This document shows, piece after piece, positions 46,530-57,835 of a DNA stretch of 64,000 bases. The translations under genes and the position numbers were made by a program. Below the pieces are notes generated by a model. The model made no database searches, had not been told where the DNA came from, and saw only the letters and a program-made list of their open reading frames with translations. The stretch's first letter is position 1; the number at the start of each line of letters is the position of its first letter. This stretch comes from Homalodisca vitripennis (lineage: Eukaryota; Arthropoda; Insecta; Hemiptera; Cicadellidae). The stretch is taken from NCBI RefSeq assembly GCF_021130785.1, contig NC_060214.1, forward strand, positions 6,573,001-6,637,000, written 5' to 3'.

Positions 46530-46700
46530 GTTACCGTCATGGTTGCCCAAAATATAAATTTAAGAATATTCGGTACCATTCAGCCAAATCCAATAGAGTG
46601 ACATGCATCATCATCGAGTTGTGTATATATAAATGAAGCTTTATCCAAAATGTCAAGTCTCGACATATTGTGCCGAAAACAGACAGACGTAAATAACATT
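46530..46700 (+). repeat. Dispersed repeat family C, copy adjoining the satellite
   Basis: CGTTACCGTCATGGTTGCCC, then AGTGACATGCATCATCATCG, TATATATAAATGAAGCTTTA and AACAGACAGACGTAAATAAC follow the family C order (17762, 60365). The element's last block, CAGCACCTCGAGTGTAAGGC onward, is the first satellite unit. Confidence 0.75.
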
Positions 46701-47970
46701 TTCCAGCACCTCGAGTGTAAGGCTTCGCTAACGCTCAGCCAACAACGTATAACCAAGTATCCATAAATTGCATTTTCCAGCTCCTCGAGTGAAGGCTTCG
46801 CTGAAGTCAGCCAATAACGTATGACTAAGTATCCATAAATTGCATTTTCCAGCACCTCGAGTGAAAGGCTCGCTAACGCTCAGCCAACAACGTATAACCA
46901 AGTATCCATAAATTGCATTTTCCTAGCACCTCGAATAAAGGTTGCTGTACTTCGCATCACAAGTAAAAGCTTCGCGTCAACAACAACGTGTAACTAAGTA
47001 TCCATAAATTGCATTTTCCAGCACCTCGAGTGAAAGGCTTCGCTGACGCTCAACCAACAACGTATAACTAAGTATCCATAAATTGCATTTTCCAGCACCT
47101 CGAGTAAAAGGCTTCGCTGACGCTCAGCCAATAACGTATGACTAAGTATCCATAAATTGCATTTTCCAGCACCTCGAGTGAAAGGCTTCGCTAACGCTCA
47201 ACCAATAACGTATGACTAAGTATCCATAAATTGCATTTTCCAAGCACCTCGAGTGAAAGGCTTCGCTAACGCTCAACCAATAACGTATGACTAAGTATCC
47301 ATAAATTGCATTTTCCAGCTCCTCGAGTGAAAGGCTTCGCTGACGCTCAACCAATAACGTATGACTAAGTATCCATAAATTGCATTTTCCAGCACCTCGA
47401 GTGAAGGCCTTCGCTAACGCTCAGCCAACAACGTATAACCAAGTATCCATAAATTGCATTTTCTAGCACCTCGAATAAAGGCTTCTCTGACGCTCACCCA
47501 ATAACGTATGACTAAGTATCCATAAATTGCATTTTCCAGCACCTCGAGTGAAAGGCTTCTCTGCCGCTCAGCAAACAACGTATAACTAAGTATCCATAAA
47601 TTGCATTTTCCAGCACCTCGAGTGAAAGGCTTCGCTGACGCTCAGCCAACAACGTATAACTAAGTATCCATAAATTGTAATTTCCAGCACCTCGAGTAAA
47701 ATGCTTCGCTAACGCTCAGCCAACAACGTATAACCAAGTATCCATAAATTGCATTTTTCAGCAACTCGAGTGAAAGGCTTCTCTGACACTCAACCAATAA
47801 CGTATGACTAAGTATCCATAAATTGCATTTTCCAGCTCCTCGAGTGAAGGCTTCGCTGCCGCTCAGCAAACAACGTATAACTAAGTAACCATAAATTGCA
47901 TTTTCCAGCACCTCGACTGAAAGGCTTCGCTAACGCTCAGCCAACTACGTGTAACTAAGTATCCATAAAT
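46701..47970. repeat. ~74-bp satellite (about 17 units)
   Basis: The unit runs CAGCACCTCGAGTGAAAGGC, TTCGCTAACGCTCAGCCAAC, AACGTATAACTAAGTATCCA and TAAATTGCATTTTC. Spacing is 72-75 bp. Variants alternate (CGCTAACGCTCAGCC / CGCTGACGCTCAACC; AACAACGTATAAC / AATAACGTATGAC). One unit near 46930-46980 carries an insertion (CTGTACTTCGCATCACAAGT). CTCGAG is present in nearly all units. Minus-strand frames such as LENAIYGYLVIRYWLSVSEA are this unit translated. Confidence 0.95.
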
Positions 47971-47989
47971 TTCCTACCATGGTATGCAA

Positions 47990-48300
47990 CTTAGCTTTAG
48001 ACCATGTCCAGATTGCTCAAACACGGGTCAGCCTCCAGAGCACCTTGGATATTTCCGGAGACGCACGTTATGACCACTGCCCGCCCGTCTGTCTGTCTGT
48101 CTGTCTGTCCGGCGGATTGATGGGAACACTAACGCCAAATTGCTACTTCCCAATCCATCAAGGGCTTCTGGTATTTCAGAGCCGCTTTATCTCACTCGTA
48201 CTCCCTGTAAACTCTTTGAGCGTGGTCTCTAAATGGGAAAGTTCTGGTATATTTATCTGGTGTTGGATTGGAAGTCTACTTTTACTTTCGAATAAATTAA
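47990..48300 (+). repeat. Dispersed repeat family G, copy 2, with a GTCT microsatellite
   Basis: TTGGATATTTCCGGAGACGC, CGTTATGACCACTGC, CCGGCGGATTGATGGGAACA and CCAATCCATCAAGGGCTTCT match family G at 33938-34110 in order. A (GTCT)5 run sits at 48088-48108 where copy 1 has only GTGCGTCTGA. The frame 47979-48308 is not gene-like. Confidence 0.6.
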
Positions 48301-48708
48301 TTTCGTGAGCTACATTGCATGGAGGCTTTGCGAAACGCTTACTTAAAGGTTAACGCAATTAGCCGACATTAAAAAAGAATAAATTAATATAAGGATGTAC
48401 ACAATAGTTTCTAACACCGTTGTAAATATATGCTATCATGAGTTTGTAACAATTAAAATAATGTTTTCAAAACAATTATTAGAAACTGTGCAAATATCAG
48501 TAAAACAGGCAGTATGCTATTAATACATTTAAGAACTATTATTACTTAATTAAAATCTAAATCCAGTTATTCTTCTTCTTTAAGGATACGGATTCTCTGG
48601 GGATTTGTTAAGGATCTTAAGTGTAAATAAATTGTTATCTTTAGAAATTTGCTCTCGTTTTTTGACATTTTTTACACGGAATGTTGAAAACTTAACCTCT
48701 AAAATAGG
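48301..48708. other. AT-rich spacer, nothing recognised
   Basis: No supported feature. Confidence 0.5.
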
Positions 48709-49236
48709 TTTGAACTGAAAATTATTTTATCTTAATTAGAGATAAATATCCTGTAAATAGTATAAACTAGTCTGCAAACAGAAAGATGAAGAAAATTTAC
48801 CAGCCCATTCTATATATTTATGATATCAATCTAAATATAATTTTTCCTGTCATGACTTTTACATTTTTGTCAGACCAGACCAAAGGATTATATTAAAAAA
48901 ATTAAGGTACATATTATAAAATTTCGTATTAATCCATAGTAGTATGTTTTTAGGGTTTCCCAATGCAATTCAATTTGTTTTTATAGCCACGTTAAATGTA
49001 TCAAATTACTAGAGTAGAGAAATTTTATAATATGTACCTCAGTTTTTTTTAATATAATCCTTTGGTCTGGTCTGACAAAAATGTAAAAGTCATGACAGGA
49101 AAAATTATATTTAGATTTATATCATAAATATATAGAATGGGCTGGTAAATTTTCTTCATCTTTCTGTTTGTAGACTAGTTTATACTATTTACAGGATATT
49201 TATCTCTAATTAAGATAAAATAATTTTCAGTTCAAA
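48709..49236. repeat. Near-perfect 216-bp inverted repeat with 95-bp loop
   Basis: Arms 48709-48924 and 49020-49236 are reverse complements with only a handful of differences (for example GTAGACTAG against the mirrored CTAGTCTGC, TATCAATCT/TATAAATCT, and one extra base in the T-run). The loop is 48925-49019. No TA/TIR-type terminal motif or coding sequence is present. A transcript would fold into a hairpin of over 200 bp. Options are a recently formed palindromic duplication, a foldback element, or a hairpin-RNA (endo-siRNA) locus. Confidence 0.93.
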
Positions 49237-49419
49237 GACTGTGCTATGATAATGGTTAAATTATAAGTATTGACATACAACCCTATGAATTTCATTAGTT
49301 CCAATTGTTCCAAATATGCACTAAGTTTTAGACATAGGATAGGAAACTAACAGTAACGTAAGGAAATACTAGCCAAACAGCATCAGCTACCTTATAAAGA
49401 CTGAAAAGTGGTGACTTTC
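49237..49419. other. AT-rich spacer
   Basis: Nothing recognised. Confidence 0.4.
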
Positions 49420-49610
49420 AGTATTTTTATCCAGTTGCCTGACAGTGATATAAGTACTATATTTAGTGTCAAGCTAAGAAAAATATGGCCGGAGCAAAAA
49501 TATATATTTTTAACCCTATTGGTACCCACCCATTTCAACCTCCGTCAAAACTGGTGTCTCTTTCTTTTTTACGAGAAATTGCTTCATAGATTTTAAGAAA
49601 ATCTTCGAGT
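49420..49610 (+). repeat. Dispersed repeat family F, copy
   Basis: TTTAGTGTCAAGCTAAGAAA, then TTAACCCTATTGGTACCCAC and TTTCAACCTCCGTCAAAACT, then TTTCTTTTTTACGAGAAATT. Same block order as the other copies. Confidence 0.55.
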
Positions 49611-50202
49611 CCTTCTAGAATGGAAATTAGCTTGCAGCTCCTAGATTATTAACTATTAAATAAAATTACAAGTATCCAAAGAATTGTTACTGCGTAGATT
49701 ACAACGCAGACCTCTCCGTTCATGATAGCTATAGAATTACAATGCTCCATAAATCTCATAGACAGTGGGTCGTATTCCAATGCTGCGTAATCTGGGCCGT
49801 TAATCTCATCCATAAGACAGGCAGCTATTCAATAGGTTTCATCTTATACTGGTAGCTCGTGTTGGTTTACCCGCGATGGCGCGTAAATCATTCATATTCC
49901 ATTATAATGATCTGTCTTACTGTCGGTTTCAGATTGATAGACCACCACTACAAAATGTAATAAAAGCAGTGACTTTGAACCTACAGAAGTACAACGAATC
50001 ACGATTAAGAAGATATTTAATTTGAACCATTGTGAATAATGAATTACCCAAAACTTATAATTTAAACTTAAATTGCACAATTTTGATTGTAACTTTAAAG
50101 GAATTATAATAACAACCATGTTTTGATATAGGATCTTTTAAATCTTTTATTGAAAACTAAGTAAGTAAATAACTATAGAACATTCTTTTCTTTGTTTGAC
50201 TA
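49611..50202. other. AT-rich stretch, nothing recognised
   Basis: A slightly GC-richer strip at 49765-49890 has no recognisable function. Confidence 0.45.
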
Positions 50203-50242
50203 AAAAATGGTAAATGTCCGGAAAATCCTGTTTCCTTCAACA
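50203..50242 (+). repeat. 3' tail of the dispersed module
   Basis: ATGGTAAATGTCCGGAAAAT then CCTGTTTCCTTCA, identical in layout to the tails at 21515 and 22441, but without the CTGAAGAAG/CGAAACG core. It shows that the tail is an independent 3' terminus, as expected for 5'-truncated retroelements. Confidence 0.75.
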
Positions 50243-50303
50243 ACAGTTTGTTAATCATAAAAGGAGGTTTAATCTAATAATTAATTTTATTATTTAAAAT
50301 CAC

Positions 50304-50322
50304 ACACACACACACACACACA
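50304..50322. repeat. (CA)n microsatellite
   Basis: Nine to ten CA units. Confidence 0.95.
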
Positions 50323-50454
50323 AAATATCTACGAAGACTTAATCAGTCTTAGATGTTTTAAAGTTTTATAAGTGATTGAATGAAGTAATAAGATTTAAGC
50401 TGAATTAATGCTATAATTCAGAAAAGAAAGTTATTTTCAATTGGTTAATCACAC

Positions 50455-51215
50455 GATCTGGTTGTCCTTGAAATTGGATGATAAAAATCTATCGTTAGCT
50501 GCTCTAATTTTGGTGGACTTAGAAATAAGACAACAAAAAAGATTTAAAAATATGAAATGATAATTTTTTATCAGACAATGTTTATCTTAGATTAACCCGC
50601 TTATAAACAACGGAAGATATGTTAACAAATATTAAATCAGCGACAGTTAACCATGAACAGTTTATGAATGTTTAAATGGTGTAGATGAGTGTTTTATAAT
50701 TAATTATCACTGTTTGTTAAAATTTAATTTAATTAATGTTATTAGTTCACTTATTTATTCGTGTTTGTAAAAATGTTAAGCGTGTAAATTAAACAGGCAG
50801 GTTTACAGAAAAAAGGTTCGAATGTGTGAACAGGATTCAATTATTTTGTATTTGTTTGTTAGTAAGAAACCATTTTGACAACCACCAATACTTGTTTGTT
50901 TTTATTATTTATTTAGTGATTACTTATTTAAAAACTTTATTTTTGTTTTCAAGCTGTATCTTGCTGAATAAATTAAATAATTATTGTAATACACAGACCC
51001 TTCAAGTGTCTTTATCTAGCTGACTGGTCGTAATAAGAGAATTATTATTTATTTATCTTATGGTCACTATTAATTAGTGTATCAAGCTAAAAAATATATA
51101 ATCTGAGAATAAAATTATTATTTTTTAATCTTTTTGATACCTTCTCATTTCGACCTCCACCTAAAACTATTATGGTTGATGATCGTTTTAATTTTTTTAA
51201 GAAAATTGGTACACC
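50455..51215. repeat. Family F inverted pair (second instance)
   Basis: Minus-oriented arm 50460-50590 (ATTTTGGTGGACTTAGAAAT then AAAGATTTAAAAATATGAAA) and plus-oriented arm 51055-51215 (AGTGTATCAAGCTAAAAAAT, then TTTTTGATACC and TTTCGACCTCCACCTAAAAC). The interval between arms is about 460 bp of AT-rich DNA. Confidence 0.5.
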
Positions 51216-52293
51216 AATTTCAAGAGGACTTATGTTGTATGATTAAAAAGTACAAATTTCTTCTTGATTTTTTTACTATCAAGATAACTAAGAATATTTT
51301 GAGTTTAATTTAATTCGCAAGTATTCACTCTACTTGTCACCTCTTATAATGTACTATTTTATTATAGACAGGTGCTTTAAATACGTTCCTCTGGAGTTAT
51401 AAGAATTTGTATCCATGTATATGATAAGGAATCGTACATTTTTCACCAACTAAAACATACATTAAATGAAATAAATAGAGATTTTTTGTTTTGACTCTGC
51501 ACTACTGCAGGGTTCTTATGTACAGTAATAGTTATCGATATTTGTCATTCGGAAAACATACAGAAAACTTACATACATTATACATTCCAACACGAGACTG
51601 AGATGCTGTCAGTGGATTTAATTCTTATATTTCTTTATTACTGGATAATTACTATGTATATTACTCTATATACGCAAATTTACCATTCGAAATTGAAAAA
51701 AGTAATTTTTTTAAAGCTAATAATTGTAGAAAAATATGAATGGTTGCCTTGAATAGCCACTTTACCTGAATTTCACAATATCAATTATAGGATATGACAT
51801 ACCTAAATATTTAACTATTATTAATAACGAATTATTATTATTTTCTCAACGTTTTTATTGACTCTTGTAAAAAAGTCGTGATAATTACTATTTTCTCAAC
51901 AGTCTAGGATAAAGGCAATATTAAATAGACAAGAAATAGTTTTTAAGAGAACTATTGATAGGTGTAATGAAATTCATGGCTTGCTATTTGAATTTTTCAG
52001 GTTTTGCGAGTTTGGAATATTCTAAATTTGAATTATTAAAACAATTCGAAATGTGCTGTAATATTGACAGCTTTAACTTATATCCAAAGAACTTTAAGAC
52101 TACTTCTTTGGTAATCTGGGATAAAAGTTTGGATTTGATAAAATTATTAACGAGTTAAATAACAGTAATAAAACTGTGAAACCGTAAAAATTTTACATTT
52201 TGGACCACTCTGTATACAAGAAGCAAAATATTTCAAAACATTCTTCAAAATTATCAGTGAACTACAGCTCGGCGAACCTTTTCAGTTAATAAT
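51216..52293. other. AT-rich stretch, no gene recognised
   Basis: The frame 51955-52158 shows no family motif. Confidence 0.5.
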
Positions 52294-52518
52294 GTTTTTT
52301 AAGAGAAGCTGGTGCCCTTTTAATCCTTATTTTTCCCGTCCTCATGGGCCACTGGCCTGTGCGAGAATCTTATCAAACATAATAAGGAGGAGAGTCGATA
52401 CAATACAAGGTCGATGATACTGATAAAAAGTGCAATGGTCACAGACAGAATTCGAACCTGCGAATCTCTAACTCAGACTCAAAGTCCAACGTCTTCGACC
52501 GGTCGGCCGTCGGCACTC
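52294..52518 (-). mobile_element. tRNA-Leu-derived SINE, copy 3
   Basis: Same element as 16115 and 22090. Its head is more decayed: GACCGGTCGGCCGTCGGCAC on the plus strand shows changes in the A box, and two bases are missing near the anticodon arm. The body block CCTCATGGGCCACTGGCCTG is intact. A C11 run follows at about 52546. Confidence 0.92.
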
Positions 52519-52787
52519 TTTCCTAAATAATATTTCAAGAACTACCCCCCCCCCCCTAAATTCCCAATTAGAGTACGAAAATTACTCTCTGAATTATTTT
52601 GGGGGTTTCGTCAAAACGAAGAAGATAGGTTTCTCGGTTCAGACGCTATACATTGCTGACAGGTGGTCTGCTTCACCTTTTATGTTACAATATTAGAAGT
52701 ATTAAGGTATCCATGAACAATTATGAATACCATTGATTAGTACCCTAAAATTGCAGAAATCTTTAGAGGTATCAGCGTACAAAGATA
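52519..52787. other. Spacer, nothing recognised
   Basis: Only the C-run near 52546 stands out. Confidence 0.4.
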
Positions 52788-53185
52788 ATGCCAAATACGT
52801 TTCAGAAGATCACCGACAACCACGACATGAACCGGGGTAACCACCGTGACCGACCAGTTAACGGTAACTCATCTCGTATTCCAGAGCACTTCTGTGGATC
52901 ACATCCGCAACAACAGGCTGTGGTCGCAGTAACTACAGCCGTGCGGTGGATGACGCAGGATGATGCGGTGGATGACGCAGGACGATGCGGTGGATGATGG
53001 ACCATCACCACAATTACCGTCGGTGATGGAAACCAGTAAACGATACCGATCGGTTTGTGAGTGTGTGTTTTAACTTCGACCACTGCCTAATGTATTATTC
53101 ACGATGCGTATATGAAACTAACCTCATTTGGCGGCGATGAATGGCCAGTCACCGTTTTCAGCTAATGGTGGTTTGTTTTGTGAAC
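52788..53185 (-). repeat. Dispersed repeat family H, copy 2
   Basis: Reverse complement of 38995-39395 (see there). In this copy the GGATGATGCGGTGGATGACG-type short tandem has a different number of units. Frames on both strands are repeat artefacts. Confidence 0.88.
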
Positions 53186-54566
53186 ACTACGGTGATGGGT
53201 TATTTTCTCATTTTTGATTCTCCTGAAAAACTGCAAGGTAGTCGTTCTCAAAGGTTTACTAGCTCTTATTTTCATTATTGTTACATTATCATTCGTCAGT
53301 TTCAATTCCCCAATCCGCCTTCATTTAAATTTTTGTTCTTGTTTTCTTGGGAAATAAAAAATTCCTTTCAAATTCTACATTTAGTAAATGAATCTCATCA
53401 GTTGGGAAAAAACCGATCGCGATTGATTTTCAGAATGGTTTTGGAGTAGTATAACTTTGTTTTAAACTCTGACGATCCAGCTGGTTGAAGTTACCCTGAG
53501 CTAACCTACGGGCCTAGTGACACCTTTTGGAGCAAATCGGAAGAATAAAAGTCAAGAAAAGTGGGTAATAAATGAGCATAAAACTGTATATACTCCGAGA
53601 CCAATGTGACTTGGTATTTTCAAAACTTTGGGTTGATGTCCCAGATAGTAAGATGCTTTCTTTGAATGTTTAGATAGATTTTCTTCTTTTTGATATGTCA
53701 TTGGACCGAAATATACATTTAGTTCAAAGGCAGGAGGAACATATTTTTAAAACTTGTCAGTATTTAAAAATTCCAAAGATGGTAAAGAACGTTCAAAGTA
53801 AGTAATTGCAAGTACTGCAAGTAAATCTCCAACATGTATATAACATTATTGAATCTGCCAAGATTTTTAAAATTAGATAAAGACTGCTACATTGATTAAA
53901 ATAAAAAAAAATAAAACAAAACATTATTTATAGTATGTTTTTTGTGTAATTGGAAAAGTGTAAACACTTTGAATATATCTAATCAGAATTATTCTGACTC
54001 ACAGTATCCAGAAACTTTATGGACACTTGCAGAAAACCTGTGAGTCTTTAGTTATTTCTTAAACTTACTATTACAATTTGAGGTTTATCTTAAACATTTT
54101 GAATGAATATTACTCTGTTTTCAGCGGAGTCCCCTTAAACTTTACAAAATACTATAGTCCGCAGGCTCTAAAATATCCCTTATAGATCCTTTCTTGCAAA
54201 TAATTACAAAATCCATAATAAAGACCTACAGATCAACTCGTATTATGATCTACTCACTACAAACTATACATTTTGTATAGTAGAATTAGGAGTCCCAGTC
54301 TAACCTGCAAAACATGACTTAGAGAATCACTGAGTAGGAAATTTCATCCCTGGACGTGTAAACAGTGGCTGTTGTCAGTTTCTGAGGCAGTTGTGATATA
54401 CTATCATAGAAGTAGTGATTTTGGTGTTCAGTGAGCCAATGGACTAAGACAGCGTATACAATATAGGAACTCTATTTCTTCACAGATGAAACTCCCTCTC
54501 TATATTCGAGTAACTAATTTCATACATTCCCACTATTGTATCCTATAAAAAAAGTTACACGTGTAA
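53186..54566. other. AT-rich stretch, no gene recognised
   Basis: The frame 53141-53449 overlaps the end of family H and has no recognisable domain. Confidence 0.5.
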
Positions 54567-55277
54567 TCTATATATATAAAAATGAATGTTTGTATGTTTG
54601 TCCTTTATGGAATCGTGAAACTATTGGACCGATCATGATGAAAATTTGTACGTATATGTATTTTTCCACGGAGAAGGTTTATAAGCTATGCCCATCCCTT
54701 TCCCGATTCAGGATTCCGCCCCACTGGTTACAGAAATACCCATAAGAAATGCATTGCAGCAAACATATGTTAACGTCTTTTCAAATTTTTAATCAGCTGT
54801 TCTTTGTAAACATATATTACACTTATAGTTTTAAAGCATAGAGTAAGCTTAAGAGAAACGACAAATTTTGATTAAACTGTTTTTGCAATCACTGTTAAAC
54901 ATAGACTTTACTATCCAGATAATACAATTCAAATTTGACGTAAAAATTCACCTTTAACTGCAATATTTATTTAATATAAACCATGCTCATGCTTGATCAG
55001 AAAAGTAATGCAGATATCATAATTACTATCTTACGTTGGCTACAAATATAAAGAATGTTATAAAATCAACCTTAGTTGTTTTTTTTGACAGAAGTATGGT
55101 TCTCAAAACTCCGTGTGTACATATTCTCTCGATCGAGACAACAAAGCAAGCTCAATCGTGGCATCGGAGATATAACTAATTTAATCTAAAATTTATTATA
55201 GTAAAAAAAAAATTTACTAAGTAATATAAGGACTTCGGTTCTTAAGATTTGCGTGCGAAGCCGTGGGTAACAGCTAG
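54567..55277 (+). mobile_element. Non-autonomous Helitron, copy 2
   Basis: Starts TCTATATATATAAAAATGAA after A. Contains TTGTCCTTTATGGAATCGTG and TTTTCCACGGAGAAGGTTTA. Ends GCGTGCGAAGCCGTGGGTAA then CAGCTAG at 55277. The internal sequence after about 54700 differs from copies 1 and 4 and is longer. No Rep/helicase reading frame. Confidence 0.78.
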
Positions 55278-55489
55278 ATAGAGGCAGGAATATGGTACAT
55301 ACCTTCATAATACGCCCAAGAGGCTCACGATGGAACGACTATCAATTATCTCAGCAATGTTTAGAATGTGATAGAAAAAGAATAAGTGAATATAGTGTAC
55401 TGTTTTCAACGGGAAATTGCGTGCGAAGCCGCGGGCAACTTTTGCAAAAAAATTATTGAAATGCGCAGCAAAGCGCGCCGGGCCCGCTA

Positions 55490-55490
<1 letters not shown>
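55278..55490 (+). mobile_element. Helitron 3'-end fragment, copy 3
   Basis: Contains GCGTGCGAAGCCGCGGGCAA at 55419. It then continues to a second end, AAGCGCGCCGGGCCCGCTAG, at 55490, followed by T. GCGCGCCGGGCCCGC provides the GC-rich subterminal hairpin. This is a different 3' subfamily from copies 1, 2 and 4. Confidence 0.65.

Positions 55491-55577
<87 letters not shown>
55491..55577. repeat. (TA)n microsatellite in the Helitron 5' end
   Basis: The longest TA run in the window. It replaces the TCTATATATATA start seen in copy 2. Confidence 0.97.
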
Positions 55578-55580
<3 letters not shown>

Positions 55581-56036
55581 TGTTTGTCCTTTATGGGATC
55601 GCAAAATATTAGACAGGCGATTATGAAAATTTGTATGTATACGTATTTTTCCACGGAGAAGGTTTATAAGCTATGCCCATTGATGTAACTCACCACCAAG
55701 CGGCGCTGCAAAAGATAAAAGGTTTCAAAGCGCCTGCACACTATAAACTGCAATTACGAGACAGTTACGTATATTACATAGCCAAACACTATTTGAAGGT
55801 GCTATTATGTATATTATTGTCTTTAAGATACATTTCTGATTGAACTTAAAGTTTGAGTGTTAGAACACTTTATAATAAAGTACATGTACGTGCACAATGG
55901 CTATAAACATATTTTCTTGATCGTGGCAACAAGGCAAACTCTACATCGGCGTTGTAAATATAATTCAATTAAACCAGAAGTTCACATACACGGGCAAAGC
56001 TTACGAAAAGCGTGCAAAGCCGCGGGAAACAGCTAG
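55491..56036 (+). mobile_element. Non-autonomous Helitron, copy 4
   Basis: The 5' TA run expanded to about 43 units (55491-55577). It then runs GAATGTTTGTCCTTTATGGG, GCTATGCCCATTGATGTAAC and AAGCGGCGCTGCAAAAGATA, and ends AAGCCGCGGGAAACAGCTAG at 56036, followed by T. It is the closest relative of the split Helitron at 25932-26395. Confidence 0.8.
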
Positions 56037-57785
56037 TAATTAATATTTTATGCCACTTTTGTTTCCAAAATTATTCAGGACTACTGCCCGTTGCCCAATA
56101 AATCCGGATGACAGCAGAAGTATTGGACAGGGCAGTAAATTTGACACCAAAGACAGGCTGTCCGATTGGCGTCATCTTACAACGTTAAATCAAAGTTGAA
56201 TCCTCCCCGGTACTAAATCTTCCAAAGTCTGCGCTCTGCAGGACTCGGCTCTTCTCAATCCAACTTGGGGCTGTATACTTTAATAACACTAGTTTCTGTT
56301 TTACATAAACGTGATGTACTTTTGGTAAAATGTTCAAGAAAGTTGAAAGAAATGTTAGTGTTGACACCACTATCACTTTGAAATTGTTCAGGGTATAACC
56401 TCTGAACTATTATTGAAGATTCTGTATTTTTCATTAGATGACACTTTTGTAACAATAGACTTCGTCAGCATGGAAACACTACAAGTGGTAGAATAATAAT
56501 AAATCAAAGTAAATAATATAAGCATTAAAAGAATGGTAAGATTATAAAGTTGTTTTGTATTGGTACAGCAGAAGAGAGATTACATTTAATTACATTACAT
56601 TAATCATAAGAATGTTTAACAAATGTTAACAATATAAAGTTGAGTCTGAACTAACATAATAATATAGTCCTTTAACAGATTGGTAACACAGAAGTTAACA
56701 TTTTAGATTGTCAACATTGGTTGCTAAATATTCGTAAATTGTATAGAATGAATAATACTTTAACCATTTGCCAAGGACTATTTAAAATTTATATGCGGGC
56801 ATACCTCGCACATTATGGCAGTTGATTAAAAAGCTTAAATTTATATAACTATGGCTGTTTTTAGTTTTTTCAAGCCTAACCTTACATAAATCAAACATAT
56901 ACCTATAAGTATTACTAGTCTTATACTAATACTTATCTTCTCTAATTGTGTAATTTTGTAGATGTTCTTTAACACTTATAAGACTGAAATATATGTACAG
57001 GCAAAGTAACGCCATCATTATTAGTTATATTCTATTCTAGTTACTTTTTAGTTCTTATCTTTTTAATGGAACACAATATAATTACAAGCTTTGAAGATTT
57101 GAAAAAAAAAAAACGTTAGAAAGCTGTTTAAACCTTATTTCAAAATTATTTTTTATTTGTTCAACTTTTGGTGATGCATATCAAACTAAATGTTCTTTCG
57201 TTAACCTAAGTTGTCCTTCCTTCCAAGGAATAAAAAATGAAACTGAATCACCTGATGTAAAAAAGCGGTCAAAAATGTAATTTATGTTCTGTTGAAATTT
57301 ATCTTAGCCACCATTAAGTAGATTCTAATATGAGTGAAAAGAAATAAACATAGTACACTAACACTTACTCTCAATCACTATTATAAAAAAGAACGAACAC
57401 AAAATTTATTACAGAAAGTGAATCCCTTAATATGTTCCTACATTATTAAACTTTACCGTGTATTTAAATAAGGTTCAAGAGCTCGACTAATTTCGCCTTG
57501 AAATGGTCCAATGTTCCAACTAATATGCTATAATTTCACAATTAGGTTATTTTAAATATTTAAAGCCTAATACCACGTTTGGACAAAATAAGTTCTCCAA
57601 AGTAACTTTAGCAATTTGATTAATTATTTATTATTAATGTAAATAACATGTACACACATTTGACTGTTAATCGAAAAACAAATTCTTTGTTTAAAGTTTG
57701 TCTTAACAATGGAATGGTTGATAAGGAAACATACATTTTCCCGATTACTGCCATTGTACAGTGGATACAAGAATTGAGTGACACT
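56037..57785. other. AT-rich stretch, no gene recognised
   Basis: A GC-balanced strip at 56070-56270 has no long frame or splice signals. The two overlapping minus-strand frames at 56185-56455 lack motifs. Confidence 0.5.
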
Positions 57786-57835
57786 ACGTTTCGAGATGTG
57801 TAATCTGAACTCTTCCTCAGTTAAAAAAATAACCT
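57786..57835 (-). repeat. Dispersed module, minus-strand copy
   Basis: On the minus strand: CTGAGGAAGAGTTCAGATTA...CATCTCGAAACGTAGTGTC, followed by ACTCAATTCTTG. This copy has a GTC triplet at the position where hammerheads cleave. Confidence 0.7.

Noticed and set aside
46580..47911. Repeated peptide LENAIYGYLVIRYWLSVSEA as a repeat protein
   Set aside because: Translation of the ~74-bp satellite. The period is not a stable multiple of three, and frames break at each indel.
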